DNA from: Sediminibacterium sp. | GTDB lineage: Bacteria > Bacteroidota > Bacteroidia > Chitinophagales > Chitinophagaceae | NCBI GenBank assembly: GCA_023263235.1 | Contig: JALQXE010000070.1 | Coordinates: 1 to 14,286, forward strand | Length of the DNA stretch: 14,286 nt | Direction: 5' to 3' | Shown here: positions 1 to 8,439 of the stretch, piece by piece | How positions within the stretch are numbered: position 1 is the first letter of the stretch | Layout of the letters: every line of letters starts with the position of its first letter | Made by a program: the position numbers and the translations under genes | The notes under the pieces: generated by a model | Database searches by the model: none | The model's input: the letters and a program-made list of their open reading frames with translations, nothing else | What the model was told of the DNA's origin: nothing

Positions 1-1163
1 TAACGTCCAGGTCCTTTTTGTTCAATTTTCGCCGAACCTGAAACCACGCTCACTTTAATAGCACCTGCTCCACCTACTGCACCTGAAATGGAAATTGGAT
101 TACCATCAGGAATACCATTATAAAATACTTTTGTAGAGTCCACTGAAAAAGCCAATCCTGTTGGTATACCTACTTTGTATTTTACATCTGTTGACTTTGT
201 TTTCACTTCGCCAGAAGATGGATCTTTATAAGTTACTGTTACATGCTTTGTAAAATCACCTGCACTTGAAGCAATTGTTTTGTATACGCCTTGTCCATCT
301 GCATTCAATGCCACGCTTGCACCATCAATGGTAATGGAAGGTTTGGTATCCTGATTATAGGCTCCTAAACCTGCTGTGATAACTAATTCATCTCCTGCCA
401 TCACCATGGTTGAACTTGCATTCGCAATGGCAGCAAGGGTGGTGGACATTCTAACAGATGTTACCTGAGAATAACAATAGTCAATTAATTGGGCTTCACT
501 ATTTCTAACATCATTTTGAAACTTAGATAAAATTGCCAATCCTGCAATAGTTGGTGTCATGTGAAAATAAATATAGGACCACTTTTCCTGAGGCGTGCTC
601 ATTCTATCAACAATAGACTGATTGTCTTTATTGTATAATTTAGGAATATCTAAATTAACAGGAAGCTTATTGATTTGCGTAGCAATAGTCGTATCAATGG
701 CAGCTAAATCCGATTTGTATTTTTCTAACAATAAATACAACTCCTCACCTTTTGCTTGCTTGTCTTTACTATGATTTTCATTAGGTGCAAGAATACGTGT
801 TGTGGCTTCCAAATCTTCATCATTAAAACTACCGTCCGGTTTTAAGTTAGAAGCCGCTTTTAATGCCGTTTTGATATCTTCAATTTGAGCCACTAATTTT
901 TCAGAAAGTTCTTTTACTTGAACCGCTTTAGGTTTCCAGTAAGCCACTTTTTCGGGGAATTGTTTTTTAATGGATTCGTCATCAAAATCAGCTACCAATT
1001 TGGTGCTTCTTGCCGATAACTCTTTATTTGATTTTACAAAACTATCCTCAATTGTTTTAAATGCATTCAGAATTTCACTCGAAACATTTAGGGCAAGTAT
1101 AGCAGTTAATACCAAGTACATGATATTAATCATTTTCTGCCTTGGTTCTTTAGGTAATGCCAT
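1..1163 (-). CDS. gldM: GldM, type IX secretion/gliding motor subunit (3' end cut by window)
   Basis: GldM (PorM) spans the inner membrane once and reaches through the periplasm. With GldL it forms the proton-driven motor that powers type IX secretion and gliding. 387 codons are visible, read from ATG at 1163 to the left edge without a stop; family members are usually a little over 500 residues, so about three quarters is present. The N-terminus carries the conserved PRQKMIN-MYLV block, with an arginine at residue 8 just before a single membrane helix (about residues 11-28). A helical periplasmic domain rich in Lys/Glu follows (about 35-220), then beta-rich domains beginning near residue 235. 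It sits 32 bases after gldL on the same strand, in the usual gldKLM order; gldN would be expected next, outside the window. The identification is secure from the N-terminal motif and the context. Confidence 0.95.
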   Translation of the reverse strand, partial: MALPKEPRQKMINIMYLVLTAILALNVSSEILNAFKTIEDSFVKSNKELSARSTKLVADFDDESIKKQFPEKVAYWKPKAVQVKELSEKLVAQIEDIKTALKAASNLKPDGSFNDEDLEATTRILAPNENHSKDKQAKGEELYLLLEKYKSDLAAIDTTIATQINKLPVNLDIPKLYNKDNQSIVDRMSTPQEKWSYIYFHMTPTIAGLAILSKFQNDVRNSEAQLIDYCYSQVTSVRMSTTLAAIANASSTMVMAGDELVITAGLGAYNQDTKPSITIDGASVALNADGQGVYKTIASSAGDFTKHVTVTYKDPSSGEVKTKSTDVKYKVGIPTGLAFSVDSTKVFYNGIPDGNPISISGAVGGAGAIKVSVVSGSAKIEQKGPGR

Positions 1164-1195
1164 CTAAAATATATTTAATTTAATTGAGTATTTAT

Positions 1196-1738
1196 TTATT
1201 TCCCTTTGATTGCATGAATCATATTAGTGTACACTGCATTTAATTCAGATAAGTTATTTGCCAAAGCAGTTAATTGATCTTTTGTTCTTGCAGCCTCACC
1301 TACTGAACTTGTGATAGTTTCAGAAACATTTTTTAACCCACCATAAAAATGATTTAATTCATCAAGAGTTTTACCCATTGCAGCAAACTTAGCGTCTAAT
1401 TCTTTCAACCCATTGGTAGATGAACTAATGGCACCTAAACTTGCATTTGTATTTTCGATAGACGCTTTTACTTCATTCAATGCGTTTATTAAATCTTTAC
1501 TATCTAGCGTTGCAGCACCATTCATTACTACTTCTCCACTTGTGTGATCTGAAGGTAAATAAGCGTACACTAAAAAGATAGCAGCTTCGGTAAACATACC
1601 TACAATCAACAATTCGTTGGCAAACTTCCAGTGAAGGATTTTAAATAAAGCACCAACAATTACAACTGCGGCACCTATTGATACTAATTTATCAACGTAA
1701 AATTTTAAACCTCTTTCTGATTTTGGAGACTGACTCAT
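1196..1738 (-). CDS. gldL: GldL, inner-membrane motor protein of type IX secretion
   Basis: GldL (PorL) forms the multimeric inner-membrane ring around the GldM helices and is thought to carry protons for the type IX secretion motor. The 180-residue protein has two membrane helices, about residues 18-35 and 43-61. They are joined by the conserved F-K-I-L-H-W turn (32-37), and a glutamate lies inside the second helix (Glu51, in GMFTEAAIF), matching the functionally important membrane glutamate of the family. The rest (about 70-180) is cytoplasmic, polar and heptad-like (ELDAKFAAMGKTLDELNHFY), so probably coiled coil. The length is somewhat shorter than the roughly 215 residues I recall for Flavobacterium johnsoniae GldL, the difference lying in the cytoplasmic tail. 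It is 35 bases after gldK and 32 before gldM, consistent with one transcript. Confidence 0.95.
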   Translation of the reverse strand: MSQSPKSERGLKFYVDKLVSIGAAVVIVGALFKILHWKFANELLIVGMFTEAAIFLVYAYLPSDHTSGEVVMNGAATLDSKDLINALNEVKASIENTNASLGAISSSTNGLKELDAKFAAMGKTLDELNHFYGGLKNVSETITSSVGEAARTKDQLTALANNLSELNAVYTNMIHAIKGK

Positions 1739-1773
1739 GTTTTATTTTATTTATTTAAATGAATGATGTTAAA

Positions 1774-3102
1774 TTATTTTGATTTAGGTGCAGATAATAC
1801 ACATCTAAATCCAATATAAGATTTACGATTAAATTGATATTCATAATTACGCGTACTCACTTGACAATTGTAAGCAATGTCTTTCCAAGAACCTCCTCTT
1901 ACCGATTTTCTTTTCATAATCACAGGATCGTCCTTTTTAGCATTGTACTGATAATCTGGATTAAAGTCACCCAAAATATTGTCAACTGCTTCATCGTATC
2001 TTGAACTTGTCCATTCCGCTACATTACCCGCCATATCAAATAAACCAAATCCATTTTCAGTGTAGGATCTTACTTTTACAGGAGTAATGTCGTCGTATTT
2101 ATTATCGCCGCCATAGTAATCACCTCTTCCTGGTTTGAAATTTGCCATCAACAATCCTTCGCGCGTTCTCGCATATGGAGCACCCCATGGATACATGGCA
2201 TTAATTTTAGAATTGCCTCTAGCCGCATATTCCCATTCTGCTTCGGTTGGTAAACGGTAAATGCCTTCAATGAAAACATCTTTTTTACCAGGCTTTCCTT
2301 GGTAATAGTCATTATGCAAAGTTCTCCAATGGCAAAATGCACTTGCTTGTTCCCAACTCACACCCACCACTGGATATTCGTTAAAGGCAGGATTTGAAAA
2401 ATATTGTTTTACCAATGGCTCATTGTATACATATGAAAAGTCTCTTTGCCAAACTAAAGTATCAGGATATACAGCAACGGTATCAATAGTAATATAATCT
2501 CTAAGATCCTTGCTTAAACCATTAAATGAATTGGATTCTAATGCGGCTCTTTTTAAATCTACAAAAGTGTATCTGAAATTTAATTTTTTGTTGTCAATTG
2601 TAAATACATTTTTAAATTCTCTGTCCTCCGTTTTTACCCATAATTCCTGAAACGTATTTTCATTGTTTTGTTTTGCTTGAGCTGAAATTGGACGGGCTAA
2701 ATTTTTATTGATATTAGCTACTACATTCCAATTTACTTTTAAAGTATCTAATGGGTCAACAAAATTGATGGTCCCTTTGCTTGATGCCAAAAACTTTAAA
2801 GAATCCGCTACATAATTTACAAAGCGATGGTATTGTTCATTAGTAATTTCGGTACGATCCATCCAAAAACTAGAAACTGAAATTCTTTTTTTAGTGTTCA
2901 TTAAAGAATTATCAATTTGCTCATCGCTGGCTCCCATGAAAAAAGATCCACCTTGAATAAAGGCCATTTGAGCATCAGTTCTAATACGTTTGTTCTTTGT
3001 TACATTGCTTGTTTCAAATGCAAAAAATAACAACGAACTCGCTAGTACTGCAAGTAACATCAAAGGAAATTTTAAACGAGCCATTTTAAAATGCTTAACC
3101 AT
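1774..3102 (-). CDS. gldK: GldK-like, FGE-fold type IX secretion ring protein without lipobox cysteine
   Basis: GldK (PorK) normally forms, with GldN, the large periplasmic ring anchored to the outer membrane by lipidation. The 442-residue protein has a basic N-terminus and a hydrophobic stretch (about residues 12-28), then a formylglycine-generating-enzyme/sulfatase-modifying fold starting at MAFIQGGSFFMGASDE (46-61). The fold ends with RLPTEAEWEYAARG, GLFDMAGNVAEWTSS, RGGSW (402-406) and IGFRCV (430-435). A long insertion lies between the early and late parts of the fold, as in other GldK proteins. Of the two catalytic FGE cysteines, the first position appears to be Asp408 and the second Cys413, so enzyme activity is not expected. 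The first cysteine in the whole protein is residue 257, so the usual lipobox is absent. An in-frame TAA at 3112-3114 rules out a longer start; Met7 is an alternative. Identity rests on the fold plus the adjacent gldL and gldM. Confidence 0.9.
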   Translation of the reverse strand: MVKHFKMARLKFPLMLLAVLASSLLFFAFETSNVTKNKRIRTDAQMAFIQGGSFFMGASDEQIDNSLMNTKKRISVSSFWMDRTEITNEQYHRFVNYVADSLKFLASSKGTINFVDPLDTLKVNWNVVANINKNLARPISAQAKQNNENTFQELWVKTEDREFKNVFTIDNKKLNFRYTFVDLKRAALESNSFNGLSKDLRDYITIDTVAVYPDTLVWQRDFSYVYNEPLVKQYFSNPAFNEYPVVGVSWEQASAFCHWRTLHNDYYQGKPGKKDVFIEGIYRLPTEAEWEYAARGNSKINAMYPWGAPYARTREGLLMANFKPGRGDYYGGDNKYDDITPVKVRSYTENGFGLFDMAGNVAEWTSSRYDEAVDNILGDFNPDYQYNAKKDDPVIMKRKSVRGGSWKDIAYNCQVSTRNYEYQFNRKSYIGFRCVLSAPKSK

Positions 3103-3118
3103 AGTTTTTATTTATAAC

Positions 3119-3140
3119 AGGTTTTAAATATTCAAAACCT
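3119..3140. repeat. Inverted repeat in the gldK leader
   Basis: A perfect 7-bp inverted repeat (AGGTTTT at 3119-3125, AAAACCT at 3134-3140) with an 8-base spacer lies 17 bases upstream of the gldK start codon. It has no following T-run in either direction, so it does not look like a terminator. It could be an operator or a leader hairpin of the gldKLM transcript. The minus strand across its right arm reads TAGGTTTTG, one base longer than the Bacteroidota -7 consensus, so a weak promoter is also possible. AT-rich DNA can produce such repeats by chance. Confidence 0.3.
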
Positions 3141-3230
3141 AATATTTAATATTTATTTAATGCATTGCATGCACTTACTCTTGCGAATATGGATAAAGTT
3201 ACTAAATCCGACGATTGTAAGAGACGCAAA

Positions 3231-5273
3231 TTAGTAATTTGTTTGTTTGATTGTTGTTAAAAAATCGTTGAGATTTGGGTAAGGGGACGAACAAGTTTCG
3301 TGTTTGCAAATAAAGTATTGATTTTCAAATAGTTGCTTCCCATTCAATAGGGATATGGATGCATCATATTGGTTTGGAATTAACAACATTTTAAAGGGTA
3401 AATACGGGCCTTGAAGCTCCAATATTGCTTTTTGGGCATCTGCACCCACACTAACCAGCTCCGTAAAACCAAAAGCCATAAGTGCAAAGGTTTGGGCCCA
3501 GCAGCCAAATGAAGAAGGATATTGAATAATTCTTTTATGCATTGAACTTACCATTTTAATAGTTTGTTCTTTCCAAACTGCTTGGTCAAACATATTGGCT
3601 AAGTATAATAAATTAAAAGACATGATTGCATTTGCACTAGGTTGCGCACCATCGTAATTGTCTTTTTTACGGATAATCACATCCTTTTGATAGTCAGCCG
3701 TAAAATAATAAAACACATTTTCTTCATCCAAAAAATGCAATTGCACATACTCCGTCCATTGCTTGGCTTTATAAGCATAGGATAAATCGCCGGTCATTTC
3801 TTGCAAATGAATATAAGCCTGTATTAATGAAGCATAATCGTCTAAAAATGCAAATGATTTATTAATACCATTGGTGCTGGTATGATAAAAATAGTTTTCG
3901 GATGCGTTGAACATGTTATTTTCAATCCACTGCATACCCTTCATGGCCTTATCCCTTAAACTGCTGTCGCCCAATGCAGCTGAGGCTTTGCACAAACCTG
4001 TTATCATTAATGCATTCCAAGAAAGTATTACTTTATGATCTAAAGCAGGTCTAATTCTTTTTTCACGAATTTTAAAAAGAGTCTCTTTAATGGTTTTGAA
4101 TTCATTCTTCTCACTTTCTAAAAAATTAGATTGTGTCCACAAAATATTTGTATGTTCCCAATTGCCTTGCTTTTTAATTTGATAATAGTTTACAAACTTT
4201 TCAAAACTTTCCGCAGGAACAATGTTTTTTAATGCATCATAGGACCAGGTATAAAACTTTCCTTCTACTCCTTCACTATCCGCGTCCAACGCTGCATAAA
4301 AAGCACCCTCTCCATTGGATAATTCTCTTTCTAAAAATTGAATGGTTTGATAAATAACTATTTTGTAGTCTTCCTTTTGCGTTAACTGGTATGTCTCGGC
4401 CAATACACCCACAAGTAAAGCATTGTCATAAAGCATTTTCTCAAAATGTGGCGCCTGCCATTGCGCATCTGTACTGTACCTGGAAAAACCACCTCCTATA
4501 TGATCATAAATACCCCCTTGTATCATTTTATCCAAGGATAATTTTACTTGATATAAAGAAGCTTCGTTTTTGAAAACATGGTAATGCCTTAATAACAACT
4601 GCAATGAAAAGGTTTGCGGGAATTTAGGAGCTGCACCAAATCCACCCCAGGTAGTATCGGCGGATAATAAAATCCGATTTGCCATTATATCAAAATCTTC
4701 TTTGTCGGCAACAAAATGATTATCATTTGTATTTTCTACTTCAAGTGATTTAATATTCGCTTGCACTAAATGGTTGGCTAAATGCGTGGCTTGCTCTACT
4801 AACTTATCGTTATTATTTTCAAATGCGTTTTGCACCCCTTTTAAAACGTCCATCCAGGATGCCCTGTTTTGCATTGCGATAGGCGGAAAATATGTGCCGC
4901 CGTAAAAAGGTTTCCCATTAGGCAATAAAAAAATATTGAGTGGCCAACCGCCAGAACCAGTCATGGCCTGTAAAGCATCCATGTATAAATGATCCACATC
5001 GGGCCTTTCCTCCCTATCAACTTTTACATTTATAAAATGAGCATTCATATAAGCAGCCACCTCCTCCGACTCAAAACTTTCTCTTTCCATCACATGACAC
5101 CAATGACATGCAGCATAGCCAATGCTTAAAAGGATGGGTTTGTTTTGTTCGGTGGCAAATTCAAAAAGGGAATCGGACCATGGAATCCAATTTACGGGAT
5201 TGTGGGCATGCTGAAGCAAGTAGGGACTTGTTTCATGAATAAGTTCGTTGGTAAAAGCGTGATTTGCATTCAT
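3231..5273 (-). CDS. DUF255 thioredoxin-fold protein, YyaL/SPATA20 family
   Basis: This is a long protein of about 680 residues. It has an N-terminal thioredoxin-like domain followed by a six-hairpin (alpha/alpha) barrel resembling sugar epimerases and glycosidases. Family signatures are clear: [14 protein letters not shown] (16-29), the C-H-W-C redox-type motif (Cys56-Cys59) inside [42 protein letters not shown] and FYGGTYFPP. Later signatures are [31 protein letters not shown] and [10 protein letters not shown]. There is no signal peptide, so it is probably cytoplasmic. The biochemical role of the family is not established. I chose the ATG at 5273. An in-frame TTG at 5282 would add three residues and leave one base after the upstream hemD-like stop, but ATG is more likely. 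Very close spacing (10 bases) indicates translation from the same transcript as the hemD-like gene. Confidence 0.93.
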   Translation of the reverse strand: MNANHAFTNELIHETSPYLLQHAHNPVNWIPWSDSLFEFATEQNKPILLSIGYAACHWCHVMERESFESEEVAAYMNAHFINVKVDREERPDVDHLYMDALQAMTGSGGWPLNIFLLPNGKPFYGGTYFPPIAMQNRASWMDVLKGVQNAFENNNDKLVEQATHLANHLVQANIKSLEVENTNDNHFVADKEDFDIMANRILLSADTTWGGFGAAPKFPQTFSLQLLLRHYHVFKNEASLYQVKLSLDKMIQGGIYDHIGGGFSRYSTDAQWQAPHFEKMLYDNALLVGVLAETYQLTQKEDYKIVIYQTIQFLERELSNGEGAFYAALDADSEGVEGKFYTWSYDALKNIVPAESFEKFVNYYQIKKQGNWEHTNILWTQSNFLESEKNEFKTIKETLFKIREKRIRPALDHKVILSWNALMITGLCKASAALGDSSLRDKAMKGMQWIENNMFNASENYFYHTSTNGINKSFAFLDDYASLIQAYIHLQEMTGDLSYAYKAKQWTEYVQLHFLDEENVFYYFTADYQKDVIIRKKDNYDGAQPSANAIMSFNLLYLANMFDQAVWKEQTIKMVSSMHKRIIQYPSSFGCWAQTFALMAFGFTELVSVGADAQKAILELQGPYLPFKMLLIPNQYDASISLLNGKQLFENQYFICKHETCSSPYPNLNDFLTTIKQTNY

Positions 5274-5283
5274 TGAATGCAAT

Positions 5284-6087
5284 TTATTTTTTTTTGCTTA
5301 ACTGACTTAAATATAATTCCAATCCAGCAATCATACTTGGCGTTTGTGGACTTGGCACTTTAATATGTAAGGTAAGACCAGCATCTTCTACTGCTTTACA
5401 TGTATTAGATCCAAAAGCGCAAATGGCAGTACCATTTTGAATAAATCCAGGTTTGTTCTCGTATAAACTTTTTAAACCACTAGGTGTAAACAAACAGATA
5501 ACGTCAAAATTATGTTGAATAAAAACCTCTTTTAAATCAGAGCTAATTGAACGATACATATATGCCATATCAAACTGACAACTATGGTCTTTTAACCAAT
5601 TCACTATTTCGTTATCCTGTTGATTTTCACTGCATACATATAAGAATCGCTCGTTGCCTTTATGTTTGTTTAAAACATCAAACAATTTTTTATTTGAACC
5701 GTCGGCGCCAAAAAATACTTTGCGCTTACGGTACATAATAAACTTTTGTAAATAAAGTGCAACAGATTCGGTGATACAAAAATATTTTGTGTCCTGGCTT
5801 ACATTCACTTTTAATTCATCACAGGTTCTAAAAAAGTGATCAATGGCGTTTTTACTTGTGAAAATTACCGCAGAATAATTGGCAATTTCTATTTTTGATT
5901 TTCTAAATTCTTTTGAAGGAATTGCCACCAATTGAATAAGTGGATGAAAATGCAACTCCACCTTGTATTTAGCTGCAAGATCAAAGTAAGGAGATCTTTC
6001 ACTCTCTGGACGAGCTTGAGAAATAAGAATTTTTTTAATGGACTTACTAGTTGTCGTCTTTTTTTCTACACTCATTGCTTTTGCCAT
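5284..6087 (-). CDS. hemD: HEM4-domain protein, uroporphyrinogen-III synthase family
   Basis: Uroporphyrinogen-III synthase cyclises hydroxymethylbilane, with inversion of ring D, to give the shared precursor of heme, siroheme and cobalamin. The 267-residue protein shows the two-lobed HEM4 pattern: ILISQARPE near residue 20, [13 protein letters not shown] (74-86), then [15 protein letters not shown] (196-210) and [18 protein letters not shown] (221-238). HEM4 proteins conserve very few catalytic residues, so activity cannot be read from sequence. The first 17 residues are a Lys/Ser/Thr-rich extension ahead of the fold; the second in-frame ATG (Met5) is an alternative start. It lies 16 bases after the DUF4271 gene and directly before the DUF255 gene, not beside other heme genes. 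That placement leaves open that this is a paralogue with another job. Family assignment is firm; the enzyme role is an inference. Confidence 0.85.
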   Translation of the reverse strand: MAKAMSVEKKTTTSKSIKKILISQARPESERSPYFDLAAKYKVELHFHPLIQLVAIPSKEFRKSKIEIANYSAVIFTSKNAIDHFFRTCDELKVNVSQDTKYFCITESVALYLQKFIMYRKRKVFFGADGSNKKLFDVLNKHKGNERFLYVCSENQQDNEIVNWLKDHSCQFDMAYMYRSISSDLKEVFIQHNFDVICLFTPSGLKSLYENKPGFIQNGTAICAFGSNTCKAVEDAGLTLHIKVPSPQTPSMIAGLELYLSQLSKKK

Positions 6088-6103
6088 TTTACACTTTTCT
6101 ACT

Positions 6104-7210
6104 TTAAAATGTTCCTCCTAAAAAATGTACAATAAACTTATACAAAATTAATAAGGGGAGTATTTCGAATGCACAAAGGTAAAGAAAAAAATGGAAGGAA
6201 GATATATGTAATTTGTTCCTAACAGATGTTAAGGTAAATAGATACCTATAAAGGAATAATAATACGGTCAAAATGGCGCCAGCCCCTATAGCTACTGAAT
6301 AAAATACAGGCTTAGAAAAGGCCAACATAAGCACAAAAGGGAGTAATAATATGCCCAACACTTTGTTAATCATAAACACTACGAAAATATATGTATTTAC
6401 CAATTCACGTACATTAAATATATAACCCATGAGTTGTAAACAAATAAATTTTCCCAAATAAAGTAGCGTAAAAAATATACAAATATATAAGAGTGCCAAC
6501 CAAAAAGAAATGGGTAACAAATGATCGTTAAAAATGAGCAAAGTAGCCATTAATGAGAAGCTAAGTATAAAGCCAATATTGGTAATTAAAGAGGCAAAAC
6601 TATTTTGAATAAGCTGCTCTCTATTTTGTACATCTCTAATGGAAGACTGACTAAACTGACTAAATAATTTAAGGTAGTATTGCGGAAATAAATTATTAAT
6701 TAGACCGTAAAGTAAAAAAAGTCCTATAATTAAATAAAACAAAAGGTCTTTGTCTGGAATTGCAAAACGTTGCTCTATTTTAAAGAGCGCTGGCAAATCA
6801 TTTGAGTGCGCTAATTTTTTAATATAAAGTTGGTACCCTGTTTTTTTATCCTTGAAATAATTTTGATACGCTTTAAAAATATCAAATGCAGTATCTCCCA
6901 TTTTTGCATGTATTTTTTGAAAGTACCATGCATCTGCTTTAATAAATGAAATAGGTAAAACAGGAATGTATTTAATGCGGATTGTATCCTTTGGGGGTAA
7001 GCTATCAACTAGGGCTGTGCTGGTATCTTTCTTTATAATAATATCCTTCTTAAGTGTGTCTACTTTTTTGATAACACTATCCTTTTTAAATTTAATTTCT
7101 TTTTTAGGCTTATTGGCTTTTTTGGTGGACAGCGTATCCTTTTGCCCGTGCGCTAAAAGCAAAATAAAACAAAACACTGCCGATAAAACAAATTTATAAG
7201 TAGACATCAT
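6104..7210 (-). CDS. DUF4271 polytopic membrane protein
   Basis: I recognise this as the Bacteroidota DUF4271 family, for which I know no established function. The 368-residue product begins with a signal-peptide-like segment (MMSTYKFVLSAVFCFILLLA, probable cut near Gly22-Gln23). A strikingly basic, repetitive stretch follows (about 24-78, many KKD/KK pairs alternating with V, I and T), then a soluble part (about 85-150). About six or seven membrane helices come next, near residues 157-172, 207-227, 233-250, 272-298, 303-325 and 338-362. The start is ATG at 7210, with a second ATG immediately after. It is the first gene of a unit with the hemD-like and DUF255 genes. From memory, DUF4271 and HEM4 genes are often adjacent in this phylum, which suggests a shared role. 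The gene is divergent from hemW across only 69 bases. Confidence 0.82.
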   Translation of the reverse strand: MMSTYKFVLSAVFCFILLLAHGQKDTLSTKKANKPKKEIKFKKDSVIKKVDTLKKDIIIKKDTSTALVDSLPPKDTIRIKYIPVLPISFIKADAWYFQKIHAKMGDTAFDIFKAYQNYFKDKKTGYQLYIKKLAHSNDLPALFKIEQRFAIPDKDLLFYLIIGLFLLYGLINNLFPQYYLKLFSQFSQSSIRDVQNREQLIQNSFASLITNIGFILSFSLMATLLIFNDHLLPISFWLALLYICIFFTLLYLGKFICLQLMGYIFNVRELVNTYIFVVFMINKVLGILLLPFVLMLAFSKPVFYSVAIGAGAILTVLLFLYRYLFTLTSVRNKLHISSFHFFLYLCAFEILPLLILYKFIVHFLGGTF

Positions 7211-7215
7211 CCTTG

Positions 7216-7223
7216 CAAAAATA
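7216..7223 (-). promoter_or_regulatory. Candidate -7 promoter element for the DUF4271 unit
   Basis: The minus strand reads TATTTTTG, an exact match to the Bacteroidota -7 consensus TAnnTTTG, in the 69-base divergent gap. No TTG is found at the expected -33 spacing. If functional, transcription would begin within a few bases of the ATG at 7210, giving a leaderless or nearly leaderless message. The consensus is short, so a chance match is possible. Confidence 0.3.
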
Positions 7224-7255
7224 AGTATAGTCTATCAGAATTAGTAACTTATGGT

Positions 7256-7263
7256 TAGCTTTG
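7256..7263 (+). promoter_or_regulatory. Candidate -7 promoter element for hemW
   Basis: TAGCTTTG matches the Bacteroidota -7 consensus TAnnTTTG exactly and lies 16 bases before the hemW ATG at 7280, so the leader would be about 10 bases. No clear -33 TTG is visible at the usual 18-21 base spacing. Confidence 0.4.
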
Positions 7264-7279
7264 TTAACCAAATACAACT

Positions 7280-8404
7280 ATGTCAGGCATTTATATACAT
7301 ATCCCATTTTGCAGAAAAGCCTGTCATTATTGTAATTTCCATTTCTCAACTCAAATTCAACATTTAGATGCTTTTGTAGAAGCACTCATCAAGGAAATCG
7401 CACTGCAAGAAAAGTATTTAAACACCCCCGTTGAAACGCTCTATTTTGGGGGAGGAACCCCCTCGCTTCTGCAAGCACAACATATAGATAAAATTACAAA
7501 AGCTTTAGACAAGCATTTTAATTTAAACAACTTAAAAGAGTTCACCCTTGAGGCCAATCCCGACGACATAAGTATTGAAAAAACAAAACGTTGGAAAAGT
7601 TCTGGGATTAATCGCTTGAATATTGGTATTCAAAGTTTTCAGCAAACGGCTTTAAATTGGATGAATAGAGCACATAATACTTCACAATCTTTTGAGGCAA
7701 TTGAGCATGCGCAATCGGCAGGTATATTTAATATAAGTACCGACCTTATATACGGAACACCCCATTTAACAGACGAAGACTTAAAAAAGGATATTGACAT
7801 TTTAAACCAATATCAAATTCCTCATATTTCTTGTTATGCATTAACAGTGGAAGAAAAAACAGCATTGCATAGTTTAATTGAAAAAAAGAAGATAGAAAAC
7901 GTAGACACAGAAAAGCAAGCAAGGCATTTTGAAATAGTAGTGGACGGCTTATGTAAGAATGGTTATGAACACTATGAAATTTCTAATTTTGCAAAACCCG
8001 GCCATAGAAGCATACACAACAGTAATTATTGGAAAGGCATACCCTACTTAGGTTTGGGACCATCGGCACATTCTTATAATATACATTCTAGGCAATGGAA
8101 TATCGCCAATAATCAAATGTATATTGAATCTATTGAGGCAGGTAATTTGCCTTTTGAAATAGAAACTTTAGAACTAACAACCCAATACAATGAATTCATG
8201 ATGATTTCATTAAGACGAATTGAAGGCGTGGAAGTACAGTGCATTAAAGATCGTTTTGGTGATGCTTATGTAAAACATACTCAAAATATTGCTACAGATT
8301 TGTTAAAAGAAAACAAACTCATTATTACGAGTGAAGGTTTTGCAATTGCAAAACAAGCGCGCTTTTTGGCAGACGGTATTGCCAGCGAGTTCTTTATAGT
8401 TTAA
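7280..8404 (+). CDS. hemW: HemW, radical-SAM heme chaperone
   Basis: HemW is a cytoplasmic radical-SAM-family protein that binds heme and is thought to pass it to respiratory enzymes; it is often misannotated as oxygen-independent coproporphyrinogen oxidase. The 374-residue protein starts MSGIYIHIPFCRKACHYCNF. It has the C-x3-C-x2-C iron-sulfur motif (Cys11, Cys15, Cys18), then N-F where true HemN has an additional cysteine, which favours HemW. Other signatures are ETLYFGGGTPS, FTLEANPDD, NRLNIGIQSFQ, DLIYGTPH, YEHYEISNFAKPG and HNSNYWKGIPYLGLGPSAHS. The C-terminal HemN-type domain follows (MMISLRRIEGVE onward). The length is typical. The gene stands alone on the plus strand, divergent from the DUF4271 unit and convergent with gpsA. 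No convincing terminator hairpin is visible in the 35-base gap after it. Confidence 0.95.
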   Translation: MSGIYIHIPFCRKACHYCNFHFSTQIQHLDAFVEALIKEIALQEKYLNTPVETLYFGGGTPSLLQAQHIDKITKALDKHFNLNNLKEFTLEANPDDISIEKTKRWKSSGINRLNIGIQSFQQTALNWMNRAHNTSQSFEAIEHAQSAGIFNISTDLIYGTPHLTDEDLKKDIDILNQYQIPHISCYALTVEEKTALHSLIEKKKIENVDTEKQARHFEIVVDGLCKNGYEHYEISNFAKPGHRSIHNSNYWKGIPYLGLGPSAHSYNIHSRQWNIANNQMYIESIEAGNLPFEIETLELTTQYNEFMMISLRRIEGVEVQCIKDRFGDAYVKHTQNIATDLLKENKLIITSEGFAIAKQARFLADGIASEFFIV

Positions 8405-8439
8405 AATGCAGCCTTAAGATATAAAAAGTAAGTGATCCT

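Noticed and set aside
970..1167. A 65-codon plus-strand open frame with a hydrophobic end.
   Set aside because: It is the antisense shadow of the gldM start and membrane helix, which are clearly coding on the minus strand.
5274..5282. TTG start adding three residues to the DUF255 protein.
   Set aside because: The ATG at 5273 is in frame, follows within three codons and begins the conserved region equally well; TTG starts are uncommon in this phylum.
6966..7199. A 77-codon plus-strand frame with membrane-like stretches in the hemW upstream area.
   Set aside because: It is the complement of the lysine-rich DUF4271 N-terminus; runs of Lys codons read backwards give Phe/Leu-rich nonsense. The DUF4271 frame is much longer and coherent.
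8405..8439. Possible bidirectional terminator between the convergent hemW and gpsA genes.
   Set aside because: No stable hairpin could be found in the 35-base gap; only AT-rich sequence is present.
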